Assembly: GCF_026340255.1 (NCBI RefSeq)
Contig: NZ_JAPEPJ010000003.1
Span: 310,001 to 374,000 of the forward strand
Direction of reading: 5' to 3'
DNA: 64,000 nt
From: Streptomyces sp. NBC_01408
GTDB taxonomy: Bacteria > Actinomycetota > Actinomycetes > Streptomycetales > Streptomycetaceae
The notes under the pieces were generated by a model, which saw only the letters and a program-made list of their open reading frames with translations, did not search any database and was not told the DNA's origin. This document shows, piece by piece, positions 55,535-64,000 of this stretch (position 1 is its first letter; the number at the start of each line of letters is the position of its first letter). The translations under genes and the position numbers were made by a program.

Positions 55535-56770
55535 TCACCTCGCAAGGTCCGTCAGCAGCACATCCAGAACTGCCTCCTCCTCGACCCGCAGGGCGTGCTG
55601 GGTAAGAGCGAGCGCCAGGTCCGGGTCCCATGGCGACAGCGCCGGTTTCCCGTCCAACGGGCGCAGATCAGGACCAATGGCTGCTACCGCCTCGCGGTAG
55701 TCGTCGGCCGTGTAGCGCCAAGGCAGCCAGGGCACGTGCCCCAACAGCGTCGTGGCGATGCGTAGACCGCCCCAGTCGAAGTCGCCGTGGTAGCGGAAAT
55801 CGGCACCGAGCTCGTGCAGACGGGCGAGAAGGGTCAGGGCGGCGGCCGACGGCTGGCCCTGGAGGCAGACCAGCGGTCGGGCATCCGGTCCGTGGTTGTC
55901 CGCCGCGGCCGAAAGGACCGCAGGGTTCTCACAGATGTGGACCACGGGCGGTGCCGTCCGCGGCGGACGGTGGGCGAGCTGTCGGAGGGTGAGTACGCAC
56001 GGCTCACCCACGTCGGCCATCCAGTCCAGGGCCGGAGTCCCGCGGAGGTTGAGAGTGAGCACCGTCGAGGAGACGTCGTCCCGGAGCAGGCCGGCGGAAG
56101 CCCATGCGGCCCGCCGCCAGGCCGCTCCCGCTCCCTCGGGATGGCCGGTCAGAGCGCGGGCGCCGGAGAGGGCGAGGGTGGCCACCGGCGTTCCGTCGTC
56201 GAGTGCGTGGGCACTCCCCAGCATGTCCGCGGCGAACACCGACAGCGACCGCGCTGGTTCGACAGGTAGCTCCCGCAGTACGCGGACGGTCTGCTCCACC
56301 AGCAGACGGGTGGCGCCGGGAGTACGGGCGAGGCGGCGTACGAGGCCGTCGTCACGCACACGACCGGCCCAAGCGGCGTGCTCCGGATGCTCTTCGGCCA
56401 GCAGCGTGAGAGGCGCGTACGCCTCCCCCCAGGCCTGTTCCTCGCTCCGGCGGACCTCGTCGAGAGGGACGACCCGCCCAGTGAGCACCGTCACGGCAGC
56501 CTCCAGGCCTCCCGGGCTGATGCCCGATCTGACCAGCACGGCGTCCACGGCGTCGAGCCGGACCGTCAGCGCTTTGCCGGCTCCCGGTGCCCGGCCCAGG
56601 AGTCTCTCGGCAGCAACCCGCTCGGCCGCGCTCGGTGTTGCCAGCGAGACCGCCCCGGTAAGTGGCTGCCCGCGCTCCAGGCGTCGGCGTGCCCGCTCCA
56701 CCAGCCAGGCCAGGTCGGCGCCGCCGAGGAGCCCGCGCAGGCGCGCCTCGTCCACGGGCGGACCGCTCAC
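55535..56770 (-). CDS. jetD: Wadjet JetD (TIGR02679/DUF2399, TOPRIM nuclease subunit)
   Basis: A 411-residue protein with the TIGR02679 N-terminal region (LRGLLGGADLAWLVERARRR) and a C-terminal TOPRIM-type DUF2399 domain. The catalytic acidic residues are visible as Glu281 in HICENPAVL and Asp330/Asp332 in RYHGDFDWGGLRIA. In Wadjet systems JetD is the nuclease that cuts plasmid DNA after JetABC extrudes it. GTG at 56770 overlaps the jetC stop (GTGA). The frame runs further upstream but that part is a shadow of jetC. Last gene of the jet operon. Confidence 0.93.
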   Translation of the reverse strand: MSGPPVDEARLRGLLGGADLAWLVERARRRLERGQPLTGAVSLATPSAAERVAAERLLGRAPGAGKALTVRLDAVDAVLVRSGISPGGLEAAVTVLTGRVVPLDEVRRSEEQAWGEAYAPLTLLAEEHPEHAAWAGRVRDDGLVRRLARTPGATRLLVEQTVRVLRELPVEPARSLSVFAADMLGSAHALDDGTPVATLALSGARALTGHPEGAGAAWRRAAWASAGLLRDDVSSTVLTLNLRGTPALDWMADVGEPCVLTLRQLAHRPPRTAPPVVHICENPAVLSAAADNHGPDARPLVCLQGQPSAAALTLLARLHELGADFRYHGDFDWGGLRIATTLLGHVPWLPWRYTADDYREAVAAIGPDLRPLDGKPALSPWDPDLALALTQHALRVEEEAVLDVLLTDLAR

Positions 56771-59700
56771 GCCCACAAGGGCTCCGGTTCCGCCGGACGC
56801 ACCGGGTCCGCGCGGCGCGTGCGGGCCGTGCCGTCCCACTCCCAGCGGGTGACCAGGACAGCGGCCACCTCGTCGACGCGGGCGAGCTGGGCGATGGCGA
56901 TGCCCGGCACCTGCGGATAGCAGGCCCACTCCCGCTCGCTGGTCATGACCACATCCAGGTCAAAGGCGTGCAGGAGCCCGAGGCACTTGGCACGCGAGTC
57001 GTCGTCCACACCCGCGAACGCCTCGTCCAGGGTCACCAGGCGTGGCGCGTACGGGCTTCCCGCGCTCGCGTAGTGCGAGGAGGCAGCGGCGAACAAGGGA
57101 ACGGACACGGCCAGGACGCGTTCGCCTCCGGAGGCGGGTCCCGTGGCGGGTACCCAGCGGCCGTGCTGCTGGCGCTCAACGGCGAACTCGTGCCAGGAGC
57201 GGTAGTCGAGGGCGGCGGTGAGGTGCTCCAGCCAGCTGCCCGCCGCATCCTCGGTCTGCTGGCGGGCGATCTGCGTCTGCAGGAACTCACCGACCGCGGC
57301 CCGGTCCTCGGCCGTCCAGGCATCAGCGGTCTGGAGCAGGCGGCCACGGGCCTGGGCAAGGCCGACCGGGGCCTTGCGGGAAGGCCGCCACACCAGGCGC
57401 AGGCTCATTCCGGTGGAAGTGGGCCGTTCCTTCAGCTCGGCGTTCATGGCCAGCACCTGCCGCTCGGCCGCTGCGATCAGCTCCTGGAGGGTGCCGGCCA
57501 CCTCGGTGATGAGGTGGGTTTCGAGGATCTCACGCTCGTGTGCGGAGAGGATGCGGGTGAGTTCGCCGACCTCGGCTGCCAGTGCCTCGGCCAGTTCGGG
57601 TACGGCTCGTTCACGGCCCTGGTAGACGATGTCGACGATCATCCCGTCCTCGACCATGCGGGCCGAGGCGGTGTTGCCGTGCCGCGACAGTGCGTCCTGG
57701 AGGGTTTTGAACTCCTCGCTCAGACGCCGCTGTACACGTTCCCAGGCGCCGTCCGAGTCGTCCGTCGTCGACAGCTCCGATTCGAGGGCACGGGCCAGGG
57801 CGATGGCCGGGGTGGCCGCCCACGGGCCGTCGTCCGCGGCCGGTACGGCGAGATCGGGAAGCGCGACGGCGATCAGTCCTGTGGCAGTGAAGCGCTGGAG
57901 CGCGGCGATGGCCTCGGAGCGCGCCGCGGCGGCTTCGGTGACGGCCTTCTCCAGCTGTTCGATGCGGCCCTCGGCCCGGCTGGCCCGTCGGTCCGCCTCC
58001 GTGTGCTGGCCCTGGGAGCGCCGCTGGTCGGCCGCGCAGCCGCGCAGGGCTTCTGCGGTCTCCGCGAGCAGCCGCTCCAGCTCTGCCACGGCGGCGCCGA
58101 CGGTCGAACGCAGCGTGGCCAGCCGCTCGTCCGCGGCCGCAGCCTCACGGGCGGCCTCCTCCGCCCGAACGGCGAGTTCGGCGGTCCGCTCCCCTGCCCG
58201 GACCGCCTCTTCGCGTTCGTCGTCCGCCTGCCGGGACGCCTCGCTCCGCTCACGGAGTGCGGGCCAGAGTCCGGCGAGGACGACGTCGAGCTCGGCGAGG
58301 GCTCGCCGTACGGCGGCCAGCGCCGGCCGGTCCGGGGGCAGCCCCAGATCGGCTGCGGTCTCCTGCAGTTCGGCGGCGGCCGACTCGGCCTGCTCGGCTG
58401 CGGCCGTCACCTCGGCGGCCCGCTCGTCGCGCCGGGTCCGGGCCCGGCGCACGGTGTCGGCGGCAGCCGCGGCGTCGGCGTGCGCCCGGATCAGGGGCGC
58501 GTCGTCGGGCACGGCGGCCAGCTCGGTGTCGAGCGTACGACGACGGGTCGCCAGAGCCTGCGCCTGCACGTCGGCGTCGGCCGATTCCTGCCGGAGGAGG
58601 GAGAGTTCAGCCCGCAGGGCTGCGATCCGGGTCCGCCTCGCGGCTTCCCGGGCGCCCTCTCCGATGTACTCGGCGGCGGGTTTGGCCCAACGGCCGGTGA
58701 GAACACCGACGCGGTGGCGTCCGTCCAGCGCGACCCAGGTGCCGTCCGTGGCCCCGGTGCCCGACGGGCCGGCGCCCGGTACATCGCCGGCCGGTGCCGT
58801 GTCCCCGGAAGCCGCGCCGAGGCCGATCGCCTCCAGCAGTCGGCCCACCGCCTCCACACCGACCTGTGCGGCCTGCGCGTCGCCGTGGTCCACGGCCGGG
58901 CGCAGTACCTCGGCGAGCGACGCCCCCTCGACCGGTCCGGCGTTCGGGGCGAGGAGTACGTCAAAACCGCCTGCGGCGAGGGCCGCTCCGTCGGGGCGCA
59001 CCCACGCGTCCAGCAGCCCGGCCGCCTCCAGGGCCGCCTCCACCCCGGCGCGGTCGTGGTCCGTGACCTCTTCCCGGAAGTCGATCAGCCGCCACAGGGG
59101 GGCACCGGGCGCCTGGTCTCGCAGGCCGGGGGTCCGGGTGTACGGGGCCTGCGGCCCGCGCCGACCGCCGGACTCCAGCCCGGCGAGTTCCTGTTCCGCA
59201 TCGCGGGTACGGGCGGCCAGGCCGGCCCGGTGTTGCGCTGATTCCGCCGCCTGGTCGGCGAGTACCGATGCGGTGGCGCTGTGTGCTTCCGAGGCACGGC
59301 GGCGCGCCGGGTAGGGGCCGTCCTGGTGCCGGGTCCACTCCTGGAGCTCGTCCAGAAGTCCGGCCGGGTCGGCGTACGCCAGCTCCCCGCACCCGCCCGC
59401 GTGCTCGCGTACGGCTTCGACCAGAGCCCGTCCGGCGGCTTGCGCCGTGTCCTCGGCCGTGTCCAGCGCCTCGGCGGCGTGCGCCAGCTCGGTCTCCGTC
59501 TCGTCGAGCCGGAGTACGGCGGCCCGGCGCCCGGCCGCCACCGCCTCGGCCTGGTCGGCGAGCGCCTCTACATGCGTGAGGGTGCGGTGCCTGCGGTCGG
59601 TCGCTTCGGCCACCGCGGCCCGCAGGTCGCCAACCGCCTGTCCCTCGTCTCCGGGAAGGTTCAGCCGGGCTGCCGCAGCCGTCTCCCGGGCCCGGAGCAG

Positions 59701-60927
59701 CGTGTCCCCGGACAGGTCCCGGGCGACCCTGAGCCGGTTCTCCGCGGCACCGAGGCGGCCGAGGGCCTTGGTGTGCTGAATCGAGGCCTGCTCCCGGTCG
59801 TCACGCGCGCGGACACAGTCGTTCTCCGCCCGGTCCAACTCCTGTGCTGCCCGCTCCAGTTCGCGGGCACTGCGCATCTCCGGGCCCTCGCGCAGGGCTG
59901 CGTCGGCTGCCTCCAGCCGCGCCCGGGTCTCGGTGAGTGCGGCGACGCGCTCCTCCGCGGCCGCGCGATCCTCCTCCGCCGTGGTCCTCTCGGCCTGCGC
60001 CTCGGCGAGGTCGCGCAGCAGCTGCTCGTACTTCGAGTGTTCGCTGCGCGGGAGGCGGGCGCGACGGCGGGAGGCCGCGCGGGCGTAGCGCCGGTAGTGG
60101 TCGAGGAACAGGGAGGCCGCTCGTTCGGCGGCCCCGGCTGCCCGCAGCTCCTCCTTCTCCTCGTCCAGGGAGCGGAAGGCCTCGGCCACGTCCGCGATGA
60201 CGGCCTGGTCCATCGGCGGAAGGGCCTCGGTGAGGGCGCGGGAGAGGGCGGCTTCGTTGGGACGCTTGGACAGCTGGGGCTGGCGCAGCTGGATGAGCAG
60301 GTCCACGAGGGCTGCGTAGCGCTGCTCCCCGAGGCCGAACAGCGCCTCGTCGACGGCCCGGCGGTAGGCCTTGGCCTGGTCGTAGACCATCCCCCGTCCG
60401 GCGACCGCCTCGATGAGCCGGTCCCGGGACAGGACGGTGCCGGTGGCGTCGAGCAGGCTCAGTGACCCGTCCGCGTGTACGTCGGCCGGGCCGTGGTCGA
60501 TGCGCTGCCCGGTCACCGCCCACCAGTGCCGGGCGATGCCGCGCCCGGTGACGGCCTTGAGCCCGCACAGGAGCGTACGGAACTGCTCCTCGCCGCTCAC
60601 CGCATCGCGGCGGCCGAACTCCACCCAGGTGTAGCCGAGGCGTTCGGAGTGCGGGTGCTCGCCGCCGAGCAGGAGGTTCCACTCCATCCGCTTGCCGGCG
60701 TCCCCGTCCGGTTCCACGCGACGGGCGCTGAGGTCCCCGTCGAGGAGGAAGGGCAGGGTCAGGGCCAGCACCTTGGACTTGCCGGTGCCGTTGTTCCCCC
60801 GGAGCAGCAGCCGGCCGTCGCGGAAGTGGAACTCCTCCACGTCGTAGTGGAAGAGGTCGACGAGACCGATCCGCAGGGGCTGCCAGCGGGGACGCACAGG
60901 GGCGGGGGGTGCGGGGCGGGGGGTCAA
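56767..60927 (-). CDS. jetC: Wadjet JetC (TIGR02680, SMC-like ATPase)
   Basis: A 1386-residue SMC-like protein. Walker A is GNNGTGKS (44-51), the ABC-type signature SGGERVLA (about 1266-1273) and Walker B RLVTLDEAFAGVDDDS (about 1296-1311). Between them lie long Ala/Glu/Arg-rich coiled coils (for example AEERVAALTETRARLEAADA) with a central globular region (about 600-730) that would form the hinge. It should be the loop-extruding motor that measures DNA circle size. The start appears to be TTG at 60927, overlapping the jetB stop (TTGA); a GTG 11 codons later is the alternative. Length is normal for TIGR02680. Confidence 0.95.
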   Translation of the reverse strand: MTPRPAPPAPVRPRWQPLRIGLVDLFHYDVEEFHFRDGRLLLRGNNGTGKSKVLALTLPFLLDGDLSARRVEPDGDAGKRMEWNLLLGGEHPHSERLGYTWVEFGRRDAVSGEEQFRTLLCGLKAVTGRGIARHWWAVTGQRIDHGPADVHADGSLSLLDATGTVLSRDRLIEAVAGRGMVYDQAKAYRRAVDEALFGLGEQRYAALVDLLIQLRQPQLSKRPNEAALSRALTEALPPMDQAVIADVAEAFRSLDEEKEELRAAGAAERAASLFLDHYRRYARAASRRRARLPRSEHSKYEQLLRDLAEAQAERTTAEEDRAAAEERVAALTETRARLEAADAALREGPEMRSARELERAAQELDRAENDCVRARDDREQASIQHTKALGRLGAAENRLRVARDLSGDTLLRARETAAAARLNLPGDEGQAVGDLRAAVAEATDRRHRTLTHVEALADQAEAVAAGRRAAVLRLDETETELAHAAEALDTAEDTAQAAGRALVEAVREHAGGCGELAYADPAGLLDELQEWTRHQDGPYPARRRASEAHSATASVLADQAAESAQHRAGLAARTRDAEQELAGLESGGRRGPQAPYTRTPGLRDQAPGAPLWRLIDFREEVTDHDRAGVEAALEAAGLLDAWVRPDGAALAAGGFDVLLAPNAGPVEGASLAEVLRPAVDHGDAQAAQVGVEAVGRLLEAIGLGAASGDTAPAGDVPGAGPSGTGATDGTWVALDGRHRVGVLTGRWAKPAAEYIGEGAREAARRTRIAALRAELSLLRQESADADVQAQALATRRRTLDTELAAVPDDAPLIRAHADAAAAADTVRRARTRRDERAAEVTAAAEQAESAAAELQETAADLGLPPDRPALAAVRRALAELDVVLAGLWPALRERSEASRQADDEREEAVRAGERTAELAVRAEEAAREAAAADERLATLRSTVGAAVAELERLLAETAEALRGCAADQRRSQGQHTEADRRASRAEGRIEQLEKAVTEAAAARSEAIAALQRFTATGLIAVALPDLAVPAADDGPWAATPAIALARALESELSTTDDSDGAWERVQRRLSEEFKTLQDALSRHGNTASARMVEDGMIVDIVYQGRERAVPELAEALAAEVGELTRILSAHEREILETHLITEVAGTLQELIAAAERQVLAMNAELKERPTSTGMSLRLVWRPSRKAPVGLAQARGRLLQTADAWTAEDRAAVGEFLQTQIARQQTEDAAGSWLEHLTAALDYRSWHEFAVERQQHGRWVPATGPASGGERVLAVSVPLFAAASSHYASAGSPYAPRLVTLDEAFAGVDDDSRAKCLGLLHAFDLDVVMTSEREWACYPQVPGIAIAQLARVDEVAAVLVTRWEWDGTARTRRADPVRPAEPEPLWA

Positions 60928-62171
60928 GGCAGGTACGCCTTTCGCTGCGCGGGCACCTGCGCGGTGCCGGCTGTACGGGGTTCGAGTACGACGGTCTCGC
61001 CGACCGCGTAGCGGGCGAGCGCCGGGCGCGGCACGACCCCGTCAGCGGTGCGGGCGACCAGGCCGAGAGCGGCCAGCCGGGCAACGGCCTGCTCGGCCAA
61101 GTCGGCCTCGGCCCCCGGCTCACGTGCCGACTTGGACCAGAATCCGCTGTGCTCGGCAGCCAGTTCGACAACGCGGCGCTCGAGGTGGGCCATGGGCACG
61201 ACCAGGCCTCCGGCCGCCGTGAGGTACTCGGCGAGCAGGAGGGCGACGTGGCCGCGGGTCCCTGATTCCGGCATGCGGACGTCGGTGAGGTCATCCTCGG
61301 GATCGACCATGGCGATGCCTTCGGCCCGCACTTCGGCGACCAGCCCGGTCAGTTCGTTGATGCGGGCGGTGAGGAAGCCGCGCTGGCGCGTGAGGTAGCC
61401 GAGTTCGGCGTCGGTCAGCTCGTCGTAGTAGAGGACGGGGTCGTCGAGCAACCGCCGGGTCAGCGAACGGCGCATGGCGCGGAAGCGGAGTTCGTCGCTG
61501 TCGAGGGCCGTTTCCGCGGCGAGCTCGGCGAGCCGGGCATCCGGCGTTTCGGCCCGGACGGTGGAGGGTCCCCGGCGGGTGGCGAGCAGACCTGCGAGTA
61601 CCCGCCGTTCGACGTCGTACAGGACGTCGCCGGCTCCACTGACGTACGCGTCCTCGTCTCCGGCGACGCGCCGCAGGACTCCGAGGTGGAGCAGAAGCCG
61701 CACGACGGCGGCCAGGTCGAGCCGCTCGTCGCGGCGGTCCAGGGTGAACTGGATGCCCGCCGCGGCCAGCTGGGGGTCCTTGGCGTCCAGCATGATCTGG
61801 TCGGCGAGGCGGCCCAGCGCGATCTGCGCCTCGCCGCGTTCGAGGGCGGCGAGGGCGAGGCAGAGCAGGACGTACCGACGGCGGCTGAAGGGAACAGCGC
61901 TACGGGTGACCTCGCGCGCGGGGTGCGTGGCGTCGTCCGGCACACCGGGGATCTTGCCCAGCCGGGCGGTCTCGGCGTCGACCTGGAGGGACCAGCCGGT
62001 GTTGCGGTCGAACCACTCACGCAGCTCGGAGGCGTGCCGCCGGACGAGCCGGAACTCGTCGGCGTACGCGCCGTGCGCGAGCAGCAGGGGCTGCTTCAGC
62101 AGGGCACGCGCCGCCTTGCGCCGCTCGGCGGCGTGCTGCCCGTCGAGTACTTCGGCGAGCGGGGTCGTCAT
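60924..62171 (-). CDS. jetB: Wadjet JetB (TIGR02678/DUF2398)
   Basis: A 415-residue TIGR02678 protein: winged-helix, kleisin-partner-like subunit of the JetABC condensin complex. Family features are RRKAARALLKQPLLLAHGAY, FRLVRRHASELREWFDRNTG, FSRRRYVLLCLALAALERGE and LLDDPVLYYDELTDAELGYL. ATG at 62171 shares its A with the jetA stop (TGATG), and its own stop overlaps jetC. A longer open frame upstream is a shadow of jetA. Confidence 0.94.
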   Translation of the reverse strand: MTTPLAEVLDGQHAAERRKAARALLKQPLLLAHGAYADEFRLVRRHASELREWFDRNTGWSLQVDAETARLGKIPGVPDDATHPAREVTRSAVPFSRRRYVLLCLALAALERGEAQIALGRLADQIMLDAKDPQLAAAGIQFTLDRRDERLDLAAVVRLLLHLGVLRRVAGDEDAYVSGAGDVLYDVERRVLAGLLATRRGPSTVRAETPDARLAELAAETALDSDELRFRAMRRSLTRRLLDDPVLYYDELTDAELGYLTRQRGFLTARINELTGLVAEVRAEGIAMVDPEDDLTDVRMPESGTRGHVALLLAEYLTAAGGLVVPMAHLERRVVELAAEHSGFWSKSAREPGAEADLAEQAVARLAALGLVARTADGVVPRPALARYAVGETVVLEPRTAGTAQVPAQRKAYLP

Positions 62172-63739
62172 CACGCTCCGCTCCCTCCACTTCCTTCGGC
62201 GAGGTCGACGATCTCGATGGTGTGGTCCGGGCCGCGGAAGGTCCCGTCCGGTGTGCGGACCTCGGCCGTGGACCCGTCGGTCGGTGCCGTGAGCCGGATC
62301 TCCATGGAGCCGTCGCCGCTGGTGGCCGCGGTGTGCGTCATACCGGGCCGCCAGGTGGCCAGCGCGTCGCCGAGGAGCTGGAGGAAGAGCCGGAAGCTGA
62401 GGGGGTCGAGCTCGCCGAGTCCGGACAGCCTGGTGATGCCGTGGGTGACGAGCCGGGCCCGGGCGGCCGCTGTCTCGGCGGCCTGCTTGGCAGCCGTCTC
62501 GGCGAGCAGTCGGCGCGCTTCCTGCCGGTCCTCGACCCTGCGGGGTTTGCCGCGCCGCTCGTAGCTTCCCGTGCGGCGCAGCTGCGGGCTGATCCGCAGC
62601 GGCGCGGCATCGGCCCACGCGGTTCCCGCGGGCTCGGGACGGGCGTGGCGGGCGGCCAGCGTGTCGGGGTCCACGGTGAGGTGCCGGGCCGGGTACAGCC
62701 CGAAGGCGGTGCGCCACAGCCGGTGCCGGGCGTCGTCGTCGGGCGCTTCGGCGAACCAGCGCGCAAGGGTACGGAAGTCGGCGGAGCGGTCCGAACGCCC
62801 GGCCCGCCGCTCGTTCAGCGACCGTACGACGGCCAGCAGCTGGGGGATCGCGCCCAGTGCCCGGCCGCGCAGCAGCCTGGCCTGCGACTCCCGGCCGTCC
62901 CGGCTGAGGAACCAGGCCGCCAGCCCTGCCCACCGGCCGGCCCACCGCTCGTATGCGGCCTGCCCCGCGTACGCCGCCTCCTGCGGGGTGGCGTCCGCCG
63001 CCTCACGGGCGGCCGCGGCCCGCAACAGCCGCTCGATGCTCCCGCCCTCCTCCAACTCCAGGATCAGCCGGGCGATGCGCCCGCCAAGGGTGATCAGGTC
63101 CTGGATGAACCGCTCCAGGTACTGGATGAGCTGGTCCTTGTAGGCGAGGAAGACCTCCTCCCCCACGTCGTGAAGGTCGATGGTCCGCTGGAGGGAGCCC
63201 ATGAAGGCCCGCGCATTGTCGGCGAGCGCACCGAAACGACTCGCGAGCCCGTCCAGCGCCAGATGCGTCTTGGCCGGATCGGGCTCCTCCTCGGCCGCCA
63301 GCACGAGCAGGGCCCGCAACTGCGTCACGATGTCGTGCAGCGCGACGGCCTGCAGCGCGCCCCGCCGCCCGAGCGCCTCGTCGTACGCGGACAGGGCCTC
63401 CTCAGCCGCCTCGCCCTCCCGCGTGAGCTGGTAGATGAACCGCTTGCGGTAGAAGTCCTCGACGGCGGTGACCCGCCCGGTATCCGGATCGGCCCTCAGG
63501 TTCCCCCACCCCACCAGGCTGTCGAGCGCCTTGACCACGGCGTCGAGCTCCGTCGGCCGTACCCCCGAGGCCAGCCCCGCGTACACGTCCTCGGGCCGCA
63601 GATGCACGGCGAACCGCTCCTTGGCGACGAGGAAGGCCCGCATCACCGCGCGGTAGAGCAGCACGTTCGGAGCGGTGAGATGGGCGAAGGGCCCGTACCC
63701 GTCGGGCGGGCCCTCCGCCTGCGGAGAAGTCATGTCCAT
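62171..63739 (-). CDS. jetA: Wadjet JetA (TIGR02677/DUF2397)
   Basis: A 522-residue TIGR02677 protein, the kleisin-like subunit of the Wadjet complex. Visible are LTAPNVLLYRAVMRAFLVAK, FYRKRFIYQLTREGEAAEEA, VFLAYKDQLIQYLERFIQDL, and RQEARRLLAETAAKQAAETA near the C-terminus. I chose ATG at 63739 (MDMTSPQAEG) because AGGAGG lies about 11 bases upstream; ATG at 63769 is possible but has no ribosome-binding site. First gene of jetABCD; it begins about 100 bases after the DrmC-like gene ends on the same strand. Confidence 0.93.
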   Translation of the reverse strand: MDMTSPQAEGPPDGYGPFAHLTAPNVLLYRAVMRAFLVAKERFAVHLRPEDVYAGLASGVRPTELDAVVKALDSLVGWGNLRADPDTGRVTAVEDFYRKRFIYQLTREGEAAEEALSAYDEALGRRGALQAVALHDIVTQLRALLVLAAEEEPDPAKTHLALDGLASRFGALADNARAFMGSLQRTIDLHDVGEEVFLAYKDQLIQYLERFIQDLITLGGRIARLILELEEGGSIERLLRAAAAREAADATPQEAAYAGQAAYERWAGRWAGLAAWFLSRDGRESQARLLRGRALGAIPQLLAVVRSLNERRAGRSDRSADFRTLARWFAEAPDDDARHRLWRTAFGLYPARHLTVDPDTLAARHARPEPAGTAWADAAPLRISPQLRRTGSYERRGKPRRVEDRQEARRLLAETAAKQAAETAAARARLVTHGITRLSGLGELDPLSFRLFLQLLGDALATWRPGMTHTAATSGDGSMEIRLTAPTDGSTAEVRTPDGTFRGPDHTIEIVDLAEGSGGSGA

Positions 63740-63836
63740 TGCCCGCCATCCTCCTGGAGCGTCGTCCATGATCGGCAGGGACTTTAGTACTTGGCCGATT
63801 CGCATTGGTCCTGATCGTGTGCGGCCCTCAACGACA

Positions 63837-64000
63837 TCACCAGAAGCGCTGGAGGACTCCCGTGCGCTGGAGTTCCGACACGTGTTCCGCGGCCCGCGCC
63901 GGCGCGGAGCCTCCTCTGATGAGTGTTCCGGCCTCGATGTTGCGGTCCACTCCCGATGGGGTGAAGTTGGCGCTGGTGGTGAGCAGCGTCTGCCGGTCGG
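63837..64000 (-). CDS. drmC: DrmC-like phospholipase D-family nuclease, C-terminal fragment (cut by window edge)
   Basis: The last ~54 codons of a minus-strand gene are visible, ending QRFW-stop at 63837. They contain the PLD-family segment that follows the second HxK motif (TLLTTSANFTPSGVDRNIEA) and GTLIRGGSAPARAAEHVSEL, which matches the C-terminus of DrmC, the phospholipase D-like protein of DISARM defence systems. The catalytic HKD motifs would lie outside the window. DrmC-type genes also occur without the rest of DISARM, so the system cannot be named from this alone. Confidence 0.75.
   Translation of the reverse strand, partial: DRQTLLTTSANFTPSGVDRNIEAGTLIRGGSAPARAAEHVSELQRTGVLQRFW

Noticed and set aside
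56662..59241. An 859-codon plus-strand open frame opposite jetC
   Set aside because: Antisense to the JetC coiled coil; no start signal and no recognisable domain.
63837..64000. Calling a complete DISARM system
   Set aside because: Only the end of a DrmC-like gene is seen; drmA, drmB and a methylase are not in the window.

Overview
The window is a Streptomyces-type actinobacterial chromosome segment. The sequence is very GC-rich with strongly GC-biased third positions. Genes are tightly packed, with many 4-base start/stop overlaps (ATGA, GTGA, TTGA) and GTG starts. Families typical of the genus are present (SAV_915-like, MAB_1171c-like, SepF-like, ROK, DmdR-type iron boxes). No rRNA, tRNA or CRISPR array was recognised.

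Layout, left to right. 1-4.4 kb: a membrane protein coupled to a partial downstream partner, then homocysteine S-methyltransferase and an LLM-class oxidoreductase. 4.46-6.23 kb: a solitary, frameshifted large serine integrase. 6.5-11.8 kb: small conserved genes, a MazG-like hydrolase coupled to a RecF-like ATPase with a low-complexity N-terminus, a SepF-like protein, a DUF2470 protein behind a near-consensus iron box, and a zinc-free alcohol dehydrogenase/quinone reductase. 11.9-17.8 kb: a six-gene minus-strand operon for sulfonate or sulfate-ester sulfur acquisition (TauD-type dioxygenase, FMN reductase, ABC importer, two-component flavin monooxygenase). 17.9-19.0 kb: an intergenic region with a very long imperfect inverted repeat. 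19.0-25.3 kb: ROK regulator, mutA, mutB and meaB. 25.3-31.8 kb: hydrolase, asparaginase divergent from an Lrp/AsnC regulator, metallophosphoesterase, SAV_915-like protein, a LysA-like decarboxylase and a 5'-truncated secreted-type gene.

31.8-43.9 kb: an orphan EccA-like AAA ATPase, then a ferric-iron ABC importer (three genes) divergent from an adenylation-carrier-acyltransferase fusion, with an iron box on each side of the divergent region. These are followed by two small membrane proteins, a cysteine-synthase-like PLP enzyme and an MFS exporter. 44-48.4 kb: a TetR/methyltransferase pair with two tandem operators, a decayed TetR/VOC pair joined at a probable deletion, and a secreted galactose-oxidase-like copper radical oxidase. 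49-52.8 kb: an XRE regulator followed by an ImmA/IrrE peptidase, a MAB_1171c-like membrane protein and a cytochrome P450 in one coupled unit, with a 10-copy heptanucleotide repeat between regulator and operon.

53-64 kb is a defence island on the minus strand. It holds the C-terminal end of a DrmC-like phospholipase-D nuclease (cut by the window edge), a complete type II Wadjet system (jetA-jetB-jetC-jetD, all overlapping), and a 774-residue DUF2786 protein with an unrecognised 530-residue N-terminal region. The Wadjet operon plus the long DUF2786 protein, and the iron-box-controlled adenylation-carrier-acyltransferase locus, are the best candidates for interesting or undescribed biology.
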